Below, piece by piece: positions 42,954-55,241 of a DNA stretch of 64,000 bases (the first letter of the stretch is position 1; every line of letters begins with the position of its first letter). Source of the DNA: Chondrosia reniformis. Lineage: Eukaryota > Porifera > Demospongiae > Chondrillida > Chondrillidae. The translations under genes and the position numbers were made by a program. A model generated the notes under the pieces. It had not been told where the DNA came from, made no database searches, and saw only the letters and a list, made by a program, of their open reading frames with translations. The stretch spans positions 372,001 through 436,000 of the forward strand of contig OX359195.1 in assembly GCA_947172415.1 (NCBI GenBank), written 5' to 3'.

Positions 42954-44391
42954 TATCCCTTGTATTTTCTGGCGTCTGTACCAATAGTTAATTCTTACTT
43001 TATTCAAATTGAGAAATTCACAACTCTATACCCTTCACTATATCCTTTATGGACTGTACAGTATATGTTAGTCTCATATATATATAATACAAAACTCTGA
43101 ACTATATTTTCAATTATAGAACAGATAGATTTTCTCTTTGCTATAATTTTAATGTGCTTCAACGTTTGTCATTATGTAATATGTTTTGCTAAGTTGGGAG
43201 TCGCCATAAGAATACGAAGATATACATGCAGATATAGACATACATCGCACGTGCTCAGTACGTCTTTTCGTTTACCAAAAAAGGTATGATTACGTCATAG
43301 TAATCACGAAATAAATCCTCTAATTCTTTTGCTAAGGTTTGCTAGCGAAAGATATTGTCTCAGTTTCGCAGTTTCTTAACGCTAAATCGTCGCTGAACAC
43401 AAGAACGAGAACGCGAGGTCTCTTTGTAGTTTAGTTGAAGGTTAGTTTAAGCAAACATTAAGCCAAGAAGGTAGCCATTTTCCACGTAACTATCATCACT
43501 TACTGTTAGCCAAGTGATCAATCAGACCAAGATGAGGTCAGTGAGAGAAAAACTCTGCTTTATCTTGAGGTCTGACTCAATCCAAGTGGCAACAGGCTGA
43601 CTTGTACACTATCACATCGTAAAACTTGTATACGTAAAACTCCGAATATTATAGGTTATTTAGACTTTAATATTATTATTATGTAACTTTATCATGAAAG
43701 TTACAAAAGCAAGAGTTCCATTGGGTTTTGTATTAAATGATTAAAGATAAAGTAGCCCTTGGGATATGAAACTTTGATATCCTCATTTGACTTACCCACC
43801 CACTCAATGTGCAATGATTCAAGTTGTACAATATAACCATTAATTGGCGGTTGGAAGCACTTTTGAAGTGCAGCAGACCCCAAACCTATGTCTTTGATTG
43901 CGTAATAGTTAAGGAAAATGGCGATCATGAGTCCTTAAAGAAAGCCTTTTCCAGTCCTGTTGACTCAGGTAAGGAGATAAATACAAATTATGCAGGCATT
44001 GGCTTAAAGTGAGATGGCCATGGCCGGTGTGGCCGCCACGGTTCCGATGTCCCTGTAAACTATGCACAGTTCAAAAAAATTCAAGTTAAAATGATTATTG
44101 CATAATTAAGGTTAGATTGATTTGATTACTTCTACATTTATGCTGTCACTGCAATTAATGCAATTCAAGTAGTTTATATTTTATTGTATGTACTGGTACT
44201 CATGTATATACATGTTTAGCAAGATCTGCTGATAATGAGAACTAAAGTATGGCACTTTGTCATTGTTCTTTAATTTTGATTCTGAAATGCACAAAGTTAT
44301 CTTTTCTCACAGAATGCAGACTACAATAAGTGTATGTAGACATGTATAATGAAGTAAGGTTTTACATGTTGTATATATGTGTTATATAGCA
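42954..44391 (+). promoter_or_regulatory. Intergenic region with likely promoter of the CARD-CARD-COR gene
   Basis: No convincing exon; a frame at about 43824-43969 ends in a good donor (TCA G|GTAAGG) but has no start and may be chance. The stretch about 43420-43525 (GGTCTCTTTGTAGTTTAG..CCAAGAAGGTAGCCATTTTC) is shared with 51085-51195, which precedes another CARD gene, so it is a candidate promoter/5' leader. Confidence 0.35.
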
Positions 44392-47300
44392 ATGGAAAGG
44401 AGACCAGGTGAGATCATTGAATTCCTGCACCAGCACAGGGATAATCATCTACAGCACTGTGATGTTAGAGCAATACGTTTTGATCTTGAACGTGAGCATG
44501 TCATATCTCAAGGACAGAGAGAACAGTTGGACAATTCTTTAACTGTAGCTGCTGCAAATGACCTGTTCCACCAGTTCCTCCACAAGGACCCAGCTACAAA
44601 GACACTTGAAGCAGCTGCTAAAGTACTAAAGGAAGCTCCTAATACTACAGGCATGAATAAGAAGTTTGCAAAGGATATTGAAGATTTCTTGTCTCTCAAA
44701 GTTACCTCATCAGGTGGGTATTCATACGTATGTAACTACAGTATGAGTGACATCCTTGTAAACTTATGGTTTTGGCTTGCCTTACTTTACTGCTGTAGTA
44801 ATGTCTATTTGGAAATGCATATACAGTGGAATATCATTCCTTGGGGAGCCCTAATTTCAAATGTTGTGGCTAGTTGCAGTACCAATTGTACTATGAAGAA
44901 TATATAATTGTTGTACGGTTGCAATTGCTGAATGGTTGTTTTGAAGATAGGGTGTTAGCTGGGATATTGAATTTTGTAGCTATTTCTTGGGGGAGCTTTA
45001 TTGACAGCTTCTATTGTTTGAACTGTAATGCTTAGAACCTTAGAACCTGTTAAAAGTTAAAAGTTAAAAAGTGAAGTCTTAATAGATGTAGTTTTTATTT
45101 GAGTTTTTATTAGCATGAAGAGAGTTACAGGAGGTATACGTATGTTCACTGAGAATATAAATGCCTATATATTGCGAGGGTTTGCAGTATTTTGCATTTG
45201 CATATACGTATGTTTCTTCTTCCTGTGATTCTGTATATTTATTTTTCATATTAGAAAATCAAACTGTAGAAGGAGACAGTTCAAGTGATTCTAAGAAAGG
45301 TACATGCATGAACAATGTATAATGTACTACTCTACTGTCTCATGTGTGGTACGTGCCTAGTCTGGCTTGCTATCCCTTACTTCCTGCCTGCCGACGATAA
45401 TTGTGTGGGGGCGAGAAAGTAGGGTCTAGTAGAAAATGTAAATGCCACACCTCACCTTGACCAATCAGGTCATCTTTTGACTTTTAGAGTGTCTAAAGAC
45501 ACAGTTTTTCTTGCTTCTTCTTTCTGTCAAATGTTTTGACCCTGAGGTCTTCTAAAGTCACAGAAAAACTGTGTCTTGCTTACCAATAAACACCCGGGTA
45601 CTTACTTACCAATAAACACCCTGGTACTTACTTACCAATAAACACCCGGGTACTTACTTACCAATAAACACCCAGGTACTTACTTACCAATAAACACCCG
45701 TTACATTATAGGTCAGGGAAACCCAGAAAAAATTGCAAGATTTATAAAGGAGTGGAAACTTCTAGATAGATTAAGAGAGGGTCAAGTCAGTAGAATAGCA
45801 GCTGATTTACGTAATAAAGAAGTCATTGATGCTGGAGAGATGTCTTCTATCCAAACTGGAGATCCCAGAAAAGATGCTGATTTCCTCTATGCAATACTAG
45901 ACAGAGATAAGAGTGTTAAAAAGTTGAGAGCTTTGGCTGAAGCACTTTTAAATGACAAAACAGTGGAAAATCATGTTCAACTGGCCATTACCATCTATAA
46001 AGAGTATTTTGGGGAATCCTCAGGTACTTAATTACAGACTCAGCAGACTCAGTGCTCCAAATAATATTCTACTTACATATATTATCTTTTGAATGGTTCA
46101 TTTAGCATGTTTATGATTTAGATTTCTTAAAAACTATAATATATTCCATTCAGCTGCCTATATTGCGAGGGTTTGCAGTATTTTGCATATACATATGTTT
46201 CGTCTTCCTGTGATTCTGTATATTTATTTTTTATATTAGAAAATCAAACTGTTAAAGGAGAAGGTTCAAGTGATTCTAAGAAAGGTACATGCATGAACAA
46301 TGTACATATAATGTACTACTCTACTGTCTCATGTGTGGTACGCGCCTAGTCTGGCTTGCTATCCCCTACTTCCTGCCCGCCAACGATAATTGCGCGGGGG
46401 CGAGAAAGTAGGGTCTAGTAGATAATATAAATGCTGCACCTCACCTTGACCAATCAGGTTACACCTACTGATTTCACACCAGTAAACGGGCACCTACATG
46501 GGGAGGCCAGTAGTACTCGTACTGTATCTCGGCAAAAGTTAGTATACATAGTTTATGCATCTCGGATAAAGCTACAGTATTAAGCTTTAAAATGAAGTAT
46601 GTATCTAATGTAATTTGTAGAACTCCTTTCAGGCGTATCTTGATGAATTGTTTTTCTCATAACAAATTAAAACTCTCTGCATCATTTCCATTGATTCTAG
46701 ACTATCTTACTCGATTATATCACACTTCGAGATGTGTAATAATGTGACACATTTTTCTTTTTATTTATCGATTAACAGTTAAAGTTACAGTATAGTTAAT
46801 GTTACCTTTATTTTTGCATGTATCGTATGAGTTCCACTGCCCTAAGGGATCAGATACAGTACAAGATGAATCCTTTCATGTATTTTGCCTTCGTATTCGA
46901 TACCTATTATAGAAAGATGATTCCTTGTAGTATGGCAGGCTATTCAGATAGGCAGCTAGAAGTGGTCAACCCATAGTTTGGTCTCCAAACTGAACTGTGT
47001 GTGTGTCTCCTTCTAATAGCAATATTATATCCATCAAGTTATACTGAAGGATAATAGCTAAAGTTAGCCTCACTTTGGTTTCCTAAAGCGATTGATTTGT
47101 TACTAATACATGTAAAGGTAATAGAGTAAGGATTCCTTCTAACTGCGTCGAGCCTACCTTTTGAAAGGGTCATCTTTCAACTTTTAGAGCGTTTAAAGAC
47201 GCTTGCTTCTTCTTGCTGTCAAATGTTTCAACCCTGGGGGTCTTCTGAAGTCACAGAAAAACTGTGTCTTTAGACGCTCTAAAAGTTGAAAGATGACCCT

Positions 47301-49037
47301 TTCTAAAGATATGTATATACGTACGTAGGTAAAACAGTCAATTTGATCAAGGGTGTTTGTTACTAATATGTATATACGTACGTAGGTAAAACAGTCAATT
47401 TGATCAAGGGTGTTTGTTACTAATATGTATATACGTAGGTAAAACAGTCAATTTGATCAAGGGTGTTGTGTTGGACCTCCGAAAAGAAGAGAATAAAGAG
47501 AAAGGAAATACTCAGACTTCCTCACAGTGGCTAACATGCATCAAAGCTGATCAGGAAAACCCCTCTGACAGTTGCTGTTGGAGCCAGCCGCTCTGTGAAG
47601 ATACAGATGCAAAGCATTCCCTCTACTTGGTCCACCCAAAGATGCATGACAGTCGTCTGGATTGCCTCCTCCTAACGGACCCATCCAGTGTCTGTAAAGT
47701 CATCACAGATAGTGAGCAACACGTACATGAGGTTTTGAACAATTTGCCACAGTTATCCGAATCCAAAGGGGAGAGAAAGCCGGTGGTGTTACTACCAAAG
47801 TGCCATGTGAAATTAGTAGAAAAAATAGGCAAGTACTGTCGTGCCTGTAAAATCGAATGTTTAACAGACGATAGTGATCAAAAAGAAATGTGTAAAAGCT
47901 TTTTAAATAGAAGCTCCATGCCCTATCAACTGCCACATTCCATTGACCAGTTTTGCCAATCCCTGAAAAATCTTATGCAGAACCCCCAGTATGAAGTAGC
48001 CGTTAGCTATAGTACACTCAAGGATAAGTGTGAAGATTTTAGTGACGAAGCCTTGGGAATCCTACACTTTTTAGGTGTTGTGTACTATTCAGAATTATCA
48101 GTGAAAGCTAACAGTGCTGTATTTGTTAAGCCTGAAGTCCTCTACGATGCACTCCTACAAGCTGCTAAGAAAAAGGATAAGACAAATGTATTTGCCTTCC
48201 ACAATAAAGCTCTTTCCAATAATCCAGAGATTAATTCTGATTGGTTTAAGGATTTTCTAATTAAGCTTGGCCTAGCTTTCAGTTTGACGGAGAATGAGTG
48301 TCCCATACCAATGACTTTCCCAGAAGAAAGTGAAGAGGGCGTCGACACTTTAGATCCCCTCTACATTTCGGATGTTGATGAAGATGGTCATCATGTGACA
48401 AGGAATCGCTTTTGGCAGTTTGTTGTTGCACTCAGGGAAAATCTCATTGCGATTGAGAGACATGGGAAGCCAGAGGATGGACGTTCTGATGAAGAGATAG
48501 TAAAGATTAGCAATTATGGCGTTTCCTTTGTAAAATTTCGATACCTAGTCAGCATGCACATCTACATGTACCTCTTGTCTGAGAAAGGTTTTGTAAAAAT
48601 TGGAGTTGAAATGCGTGCAATGCAGAGAAAAGATCGTAAGCAAGCCACTGATGAAGACAACCTGAAAAATATTTGTGATCGTTGTACGAATATCCTAGAA
48701 GCTGTGAAGGAAGCCAACTTTCAATGTGTAAAATTTAAATGTAATGACAAGGATTGCCAAGGTGACTGGTGTGCCTATGTTGATAATGATGATGAGGAAA
48801 CTCTGGAGTGTGATTATGGAAAGCCACCAACTGAACACGATCCCTCTGCAAGGCAGTTTTGTTGGTTTAGGACTCCTCCTGTTGAACAAGTGGAGGTAAG
48901 AAATGTTAATTACTTGTGTAATAATAATGATGTCTGTCCATAGTAATTTTACAAAACTAATTATGTGATATTTTTTCTTTGTTGTATAGCTAAAAAAGAA
49001 AAATAGAAAAATAATTGTCAACGATCCTCCTCTGTAA
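44392..49037 (+). CDS. CARD-CARD-COR protein
   Basis: Exons 44392-44713, 45255-45299, 45712-46023, 46240-46284, 47439-48895, 48990-49037; sum 2229 nt, 742 residues, all phases matching. Two different CARD-like domains (MERRPGEIIEFLHQH..CDVRAIRFDLEREHVIS; IARFIKEWKLLDRLREGQVSRIAADLRNKEVID) are separated by duplicated ENQTV..SSDSKKG linker exons. The COR-type exon matches 12178-13604, and the last exon adds a basic LKKKNRKIIV end. There is no protease, no NACHT and no Roc P-loop. A plausible role is an adaptor or partner that pairs through CARD and COR with the caspase- and Roc-containing proteins; that is inference. Confidence 0.65.
44714..45711 (+). other. Introns with repeats
   Basis: Includes the linker exon 45255-45299, a half foldback (about 45478-45575, related to 47159-47302) and the 26-bp minisatellite next to the second CARD acceptor. 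About 45150-45470 is repeated at 46155-46460 together with the linker exon. Confidence 0.55.
45576..45700 (+). repeat. 26-bp minisatellite at a splice acceptor
   Basis: Five tandem units of CTTACTTACCAATAAACACC plus CGGGTA end 12 bases before the acceptor of the second CARD exon, occupying the place of its polypyrimidine tract. Confidence 0.8.
46285..47438 (+). other. Intron before COR with foldback and tandem acceptor repeats
   Basis: Holds a segment shared with 30070-30141 (about 46970-47040), a foldback at 47159-47302 and a 57-bp repeat array reaching into the COR exon. Confidence 0.6.
47159..47302. mobile_element. Foldback (MITE-like) element
   Basis: GAAAGGGTCATCTTTCAACTTTTAGAGCG at the left is complementary to CGCTCTAAAAGTTGAAAGATGACCCTTTC at the right, with the loop region near 47215. 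Confidence 0.75.
47307..47465 (+). repeat. 57-bp tandem triplication of intron end and exon start
   Basis: Three units of TATGTATATACGTACGTAGG plus TAAAACAGTCAATTTGATCAAGGGTG. Each carries a splice acceptor and the first codons of the COR exon; only the third continues into the open frame, while the first two reach TAA soon after. Confidence 0.8.
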
Positions 49038-49475
49038 AGCATCAACCAAGAAAGGATACCTTGAAACGTTTTATTTTCACATGTTGACGGCTTAAGATGT
49101 TGCATGTAGACTAAGTACTGTGTAATCATTTAAATAATTTACAGTAAATATTTTTTTGTTTATTGATGTACAGTATAGTTAAATAGAAACATTTCTTATA
49201 GTGAATTGAGTTATAGAAATGTGTAAAGATGATGATATACGTACGCTCTTATATCACTGCCTATGTGCATGCATGTGATGATCTCAATTAACGTCTCGGT
49301 GTCAATATTGCAAGTATACATGTATATAATTAAATGTTAATAACTTGCACTATATTTATGTTTGTGTGGTACCGGTATATTTTATATATTCATACTTCAT
49401 TGTAGTTTATATTAAAAGTACATGTGTTATGAGGACACACGTACAGTTAGAGAGTATATACAATCTATGTTTAGA
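49038..49475. other. Convergent intergenic region
   Basis: AT-rich; no gene seen. It separates the COR gene from the REJ-MYND fragment. Confidence 0.5.
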
Positions 49476-50145
49476 TCACTGTTCTGATTCTGAATCTGAT
49501 TCTGAACTGGAAACTGAGCTGGAGCTGGTAATAGAGTCACTACTGCTTCCTGATTCCAATTCTGCTTCCTCTAATTGGGAATGGAGATGTGGTAGTGTCC
49601 TGGTATCTCTAGAAGGTGCAGGTCTGTCAAGTGAGGACTCCAGATCCACAGACTGTATTGACCTTATGGACATGTGACCTGTCAAGGGAGGCCTCTGGGG
49701 AGTGCTGAAACCAATGGGTGGCTTTTGAAATATTGGTGTTTCCATGGTAGCAGTTGCCATGGTGATGGGACTAGATGGACCTGCAGGTGTGCCAGGTATG
49801 GCTGCCTTTTCTTCAAGAGGTTGTGGGGGAATGAAATCTCTGGTCTGTTGACGAGATTGGATAAAAGCTGGTTTTGGTGTTGGTTGTTTGCTGTGAAGAG
49901 GAGCCAGTTGTGGTTGGGCTGGTCTGGATGTTGCAGGAAATCGGTTCCAGTAATAAGATGCCTTATCTGGTGTACTGGGTGGTTTGGATGGTTCCATAAG
50001 TGGAGGTGATGTAGTGGGCGGAGACTGAATCCGCCCTATTGGGGGTTTGACAGGGGGAAGTGTCACTGGGGTGGTTGGTACAGATGGGCGTGTCCCTGGT
50101 CTGGCAAATGGATCATGTGCCAAGGGAGGTGGTTTCATAATGAGA
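49476..50145 (-). pseudogene. 3' fragment of the MYND exon, copy B
   Basis: Matches the last 220 codons of the MYND exon in copies A and C (Pro/Ser/Thr region, one decapeptide repeat, acidic Ser-rich end) and stops at about 50145, before the zinc finger. It has no upstream exon, promoter or TM region, so it is a decayed duplicate. Confidence 0.8.
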
Positions 50146-51502
50146 CATCAAGAGTCAACATATTACTGTTTGCATGACAGATATAGTATTGATGACATTG
50201 GTTTGATAAAGGGATTTCCCCTTCAAAACACCATGTGAAATATTTCCTTAGTAGCTGCAAATTGATTATTAATAGCTAGAAAAAAGATTTGTGTGTTTCT
50301 CATTCTCCAACTTTGAAATCTATCTATCTATATAATATGTATAATAATGCATGCATGGAGCGTATATGACTGTGAATATATATATATATACGGGGTACAT
50401 TTACGTATATGTTCACATGTATACATACATACATACGTGGTGGATTGTTTTTCTGCAAACCCACCAGAATTATTAAAAAAGGTTCCTGACAGCTTATGAT
50501 ACCTTCAATAACTGTCAGGACCTTTCTTTCGCATTTGTAAGGAGAGGAGCGCAAAACTATGCTCTCAAAAAGTAAGTGTCCCTGCTTATGTAAATGTAGA
50601 CACGTATCTATACGCTGATCGATCATTCTTAACACATGCAGGTTCGGAGAGAAGAGCGCCCGTAAGACATTTTAAACTTCAACTTTCACCGACCCTGGCA
50701 GGTTCGTGCTATTTATATAATTGCGGGTGAATAAGTACATACGCCTCGCATGCGTGTCCATTTCTATCGATAATAGAAATAGCGCGTCATAAAAGCGATG
50801 CAAAAAGTATATATGTAGAAATATCTTTGCATTTTCACGCATCAACACATTTTTCGTGCTAATCCAAACTATTCGGCACATTTGGTTACGATGGGCAACT
50901 AAAGTGTCACATATACTAGCCAGCCTGGTGTGATTGGTGTGCAGTGAAGAAGAAATGAGTCTAGCTCAGAAATCCCTAAAAGGCAAAAGTAAGATCACAT
51001 CCATAGATAGATCTCTACTGTGCGTTTTCTATCTTTATGTTCACCTGTATGGATGGACACTTTAATAACTGACGGTCGATCACAAGGAAGAGATCTCTTT
51101 GTGGTTGAGTAGAGTTGAAGGTTGCAAAACCAAGAAGGTAGCCATTTTCTACTGATTTACCAAGAAATTTACTGTTCGCCGACTGCATGGCCGATCAAAG
51201 GAACACATCCTGGCCTTTTGAACCCTTTATTTTTCGGTCTCACGCAAACGATGAAAAAAGCTGTACTTGATGTCTTCATAGCACGTATTTTGCACGAAGT
51301 TCCTAAATTTGCGACATATTATAATGCTGTTTGGTTTGACTTATTGCAGTATTATTATTTTTAGTGGGGCTACTGTATTTATATTTGTTTGTATAAAAAG
51401 AGTTTAATCCAACTAATTCCTACAATTATTGTCACTGATGTACATATATCAATTAGCAGACTACAAAGAAAGGACCATTTAGGTATCCTTTTGTGTGTGT
51501 AG
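50146..51502 (+). promoter_or_regulatory. Unit boundary and likely promoter of the unit 3 CARD-Roc-COR gene
   Basis: Unlike other unit starts, the first kilobase is single-copy sequence with TA- and ATAC-rich runs (about 50380, 50425). About 51085-51195 is shared with 43420-43525 upstream of the other CARD gene. From 51363 it joins the common intron that precedes CARD exons (compare 4581 onwards). Confidence 0.35.
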
Positions 51503-51817
51503 GTATGGCTTCCACAGAGATACCTTCCACAGAGAGAGTTAGAGAGTTCCTCGATGAGACTGTCCATTCATTTCTTGGGAGATGTGATTTCAAAAGAGTT
51601 GGTGCTTCTCTGAGAGCAGCTAATGTCATTTCAGTTGGAGAGTTCCAGGGACTTCAAGCTTGTCCCCTGTTGGAGGATGCTAACAGGTTCCTGTACAGTC
51701 TCTTGGATGGAGACCCTTCTACAAGGAAACTTGGAGCTCTCTCTGCAGCACTGAAGGATGACACAACACATGACGGACATCAAGAACTAGCTCAACTGAT
51801 TGACCAGTTTCTACAAG
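51503..51817 (+). CDS. CARD exon, unit 3
   Basis: Phase 1-1 exon, ATG at 51505, product almost identical to that of 5830-6144. It splices in phase to 52407 (CAA G|AC AAT). Confidence 0.7.
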
Positions 51818-54800
51818 GTGAGGTCTCTTTTTACAGGTTACTGTAATTTGGGAAAATTTTGTTGTTAAAATATTTTTGTGGTTAGAACAAACCACAAAAA
51901 TTTATTGCACAAAATTTTCTTTCCTTTGTGGCCAAGTGCAAATCAAGGAAGTATGCATTTGTCTCAGACCAAGAAAATATTTCAACACAAAATGTTTTCA
52001 GGTTATATATTTTTATTTCAATATATCCAAACAAGACATATAAGGCTTTTAATTTAGAAAGGATGTACTGAAATTTAAGTGATTTATGGTTAGGCTTGTT
52101 GAAATATTGATATACAGTATGAAATTTTTGACATCACCATTTGTGTGTACCTATATGAATACCATATAGCTGGAAATGTTTACAAGTGGATTGCAATTTT
52201 GGTGGGATTTTGCAAACATTTCAGTCCACAACATTGCCCGTATAATATTTTTTGTTAGGTCTTCACACATGTTCACGTTGCACAGTCAACCATATGCATG
52301 GCTATATATTTTGCTCCTAGTTCGCTCCCAATGGTCACATACGTGTATAAATTGATGTGAATGCTTAAATAATAAAATTTTGAATGAATTATCTTTCATT
52401 TTCTAGACAATACCAAACTATTGGATAGTCAATTGCAAGAATTTTCAGATCTCCTTCAAGAAGAAGGTGCCATTACACTGCAGATCACTAAGTGTACCAC
52501 AATAGGACCTCCTCAGAAAGGAAAGACACACTTGAAGTATCTTTTGACAAATCAGTCAATGACTAAAAATGAGGGAAGTACTGTTGCCATGGTAGCTCCT
52601 GAGTGGGTGGAAGTATGCAGCAGTAGCAAGGATAGCATCTGGAAACTGTATGACCGTACACAAAGGGAATCTGATATACTCCGGGATATGAAGGGTGATA
52701 TCTACAAGCCTAAGGATCAGGATTCCCCCAAATTAGCCCAAGACAAGGAGGACCTAACAGATGACAGCAAGATTGAGAAAAGTCCATCTCCTAAACTGGA
52801 ACAGGAACAATCATGCACTACAAGCAGTGAAGGTGTACAGGCTGGATCTCTTCAAGAAACTAAAACTAGTATTCCAACTCAGCAGTTACACAAAGCTAAA
52901 CCAGAGCAAGAGAAAGAGATTTCTCTTGATGAAGGTAATGCGGAAAGCCTTGAGCATGCAGTGGAACAGAGTGATAGTAAGCCCCCCAGTTCAGGGCTTC
53001 AGCTTCTCAATGATGCTTACTCTGATAAAGAGAAAGAGTTTCGAACAAAACTCCAACAAGTTCAACAATCAGAAACAAGGTCACACAGAGAACAAATTAT
53101 TCACTTTATAGACACAGGAGGACTGGCAATCTACCATGATGTACATCCTGTCCTCATCACATCACCGAGTGTCTACCTACTGGTGTTTAGCTTGAAAGAT
53201 TTGCGAGATAATCCCAGTGCTGACTTTTTGAGTCATGACCTCCTTGTGAAAGCTCTGCGTAGCATACAAACACTGGGAACCAAGCAACCAGAGAATAATG
53301 AATATCTTAAGCATAATTTTCGTCCCAAATACACAAAAATCTTTATAGTAGGAACTCACCTAGATCAGATCGATTCCAAAGAGTGTGATGACTTCCTACA
53401 AATGGTTCATGATAAAGTGGAAGCCAATTTAAAAAACAAGCCGTACTCTGATTATGTGTGTTATGACACAAATGGCCGCTCATTCTGGTCAGTGGACAAC
53501 ACTCAGGCAGGAGACAAGGCTGTTGATCAGGAATACTACAATGGTTTGCGTAGAAGAGTTCAATCAGGATCAACTACTATTGAGGTCACCTTACCTCCCT
53601 CCTGGTACCTCCTTGAACACTTTACTCATCAGCATAAGCAAAAGTGCCTCTTGTATTCAGATATCAAAGAATTCTCGGCCAAGCATAACCTTGTTAAGAA
53701 GGAACACTTCAGAGAAATGGTGCACCTCTTTCACATCCTCGGCTTCTTCTATTACAGAAAACCACGTGGATATACCAAGGAAGAGAGTATCATTTTCACA
53801 GATCCTAACTTGCTATACAGAATGACTTCTAAACTGCTTCAAAAAATACAGAATGAATTAAAATCAAATGCCGAAAGGAAAATCAGTCAGTTCGTTAATG
53901 TTCTCAAGTATCTTGAGACGATGGATGACTTGAAGGACACGGAGATTGATCCCAATTGGTTTGCTTCTCTTCTTGAAGAGCTATTCCTAATTGCAAAAAT
54001 TGCGACTCTTCAAACCCTAAAAGCTGATCTCTCCAATTCCTCTTGGATAGTTCCAGCTGCCCTTCCACGAGGACCCGAAGCTGTCCCGTCTGATAGCTCT
54101 CTTTTATTTACACTGATAGCCCCAATCATCCAATCAATTCCCTTCATTCCAAGTGGACTCTTCTGTTCACTCATGGCAAGTCTAACCAGTCGAGGATGGA
54201 GACCAGAAGAATTCTACCGCAACTATGCAGTGTTTGCTGTGTCAGCATCGTGTCATGTAACCATTCGAGAACATGATTCCTTCATAGAGGTGTCCTATGA
54301 AATGATTGGTCAGTCCTCTGAAGAAGAGAACAAACAGGTCACCGTTCGAGAGACCATTTATCATCACCTCTTGGAGATTCAGAAAGTCCTGTATAAGGAT
54401 CTTGGCACTGTTAAACAGCACCTAGCTTCTGCTCCTCGAGTAAGCTATGGATTCCTCTGCAGATGTAGAGATTCCATTACTGGTGGTTCAAAACCTTATT
54501 CCTCAGCAGCACAATTTCATTTTGCTGAGTATTTACAGGATGATCGGAACATCTGCGCGGAATGTACAGAACCCAAAAGCGACTATTTACAAAATATCAC
54601 TGAAGAACAGTTATGGTGGTTTTGTAAGTATACACTGCATGCAACCATTTTCTCTGAATTCTATATTTTGATTTGCCAATTATGTTGTATGGCTTCAAGT
54701 TACGGAAAGATATATAATATGTGTTTATATGCAACTATTATAACACTTTGTTTATTTATACGTCAATACATCGTTTTTTGCAAATGGCAGCGTTCAGGAA

Positions 54801-55241
54801 GCTTTAAAAAGCTTTTCCATCGCTATTTATAAAGTTCAGGACACTTAAGTGTCCTCAATCGTTAAGATCATGATATAATATATATTAAATCCTAAAAAAG
54901 TGGCCAAGTAGTTCGAGGGGCCGCAGCCCCACAAGTTTTTAAACTCGAACTACTTGTTGTTTACTACTTCCACAAAATGCTATATAATAGTCTCTGAATT
55001 GAACTATACACTGGCTGCTCCAACTTCAACATTTTTGTTACATTCAAAGTTCAAACTTCGCAAAGCTAGCTTTAAGTATACATGATGAATTTAGCCCACC
55101 ATTTTAACCATCTTTTATTTGTGTAATTATTTCATGGTAGTCCCCTTTGTTCAAAAAAGAAAAAGGAAAGCATTGGCTAGTGCTCCAGTTCAGTCCTTTA
55201 ATTTCAAGGAGAAGAGCAGCAGTAGCACAACCTTCAAGTAG
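51505..55241 (+). CDS. CARD-Roc-COR protein with switch-II change (unit 3)
   Basis: Exons 51505-51817 (acceptor at 51503), 52407-54623, 55141-55241; 2631 nt, 876 residues. The CARD is close to the one at 5830. The P-loop is GPPQKGKTHL and G4 is VGTHLD, but switch II reads DTGGL where all other copies have DTGGQ (CTG at 53123-53125). The Gln in this position helps hydrolysis in Ras-like GTPases, so GTP turnover may be low; Roc domains vary here, so this is inference. COR and the C-terminal Cys pairs are intact. The tail exon is shifted by 4 nt relative to unit 1 and ends FNFKEKSSSSTTFK, losing the second basic block. Confidence 0.75.
51818..52406 (+). other. Intron between CARD and Roc-COR, unit 3
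   Basis: Near-identical layout to 6145-6778; contains the ATACTGAAATTTAAG word (about 52067). Confidence 0.6.
54624..55140 (+). other. Intron before tail exon, unit 3
   Basis: Matches 8933-9548 and the flanks of the insertion in unit 2; it is an empty site for that insertion. Confidence 0.6.

Noticed and set aside
43824-43969. Possible upstream exon of the CARD-CARD-COR gene
   Set aside because: It ends in a good donor but has no start, no clear acceptor and no recognisable domain.
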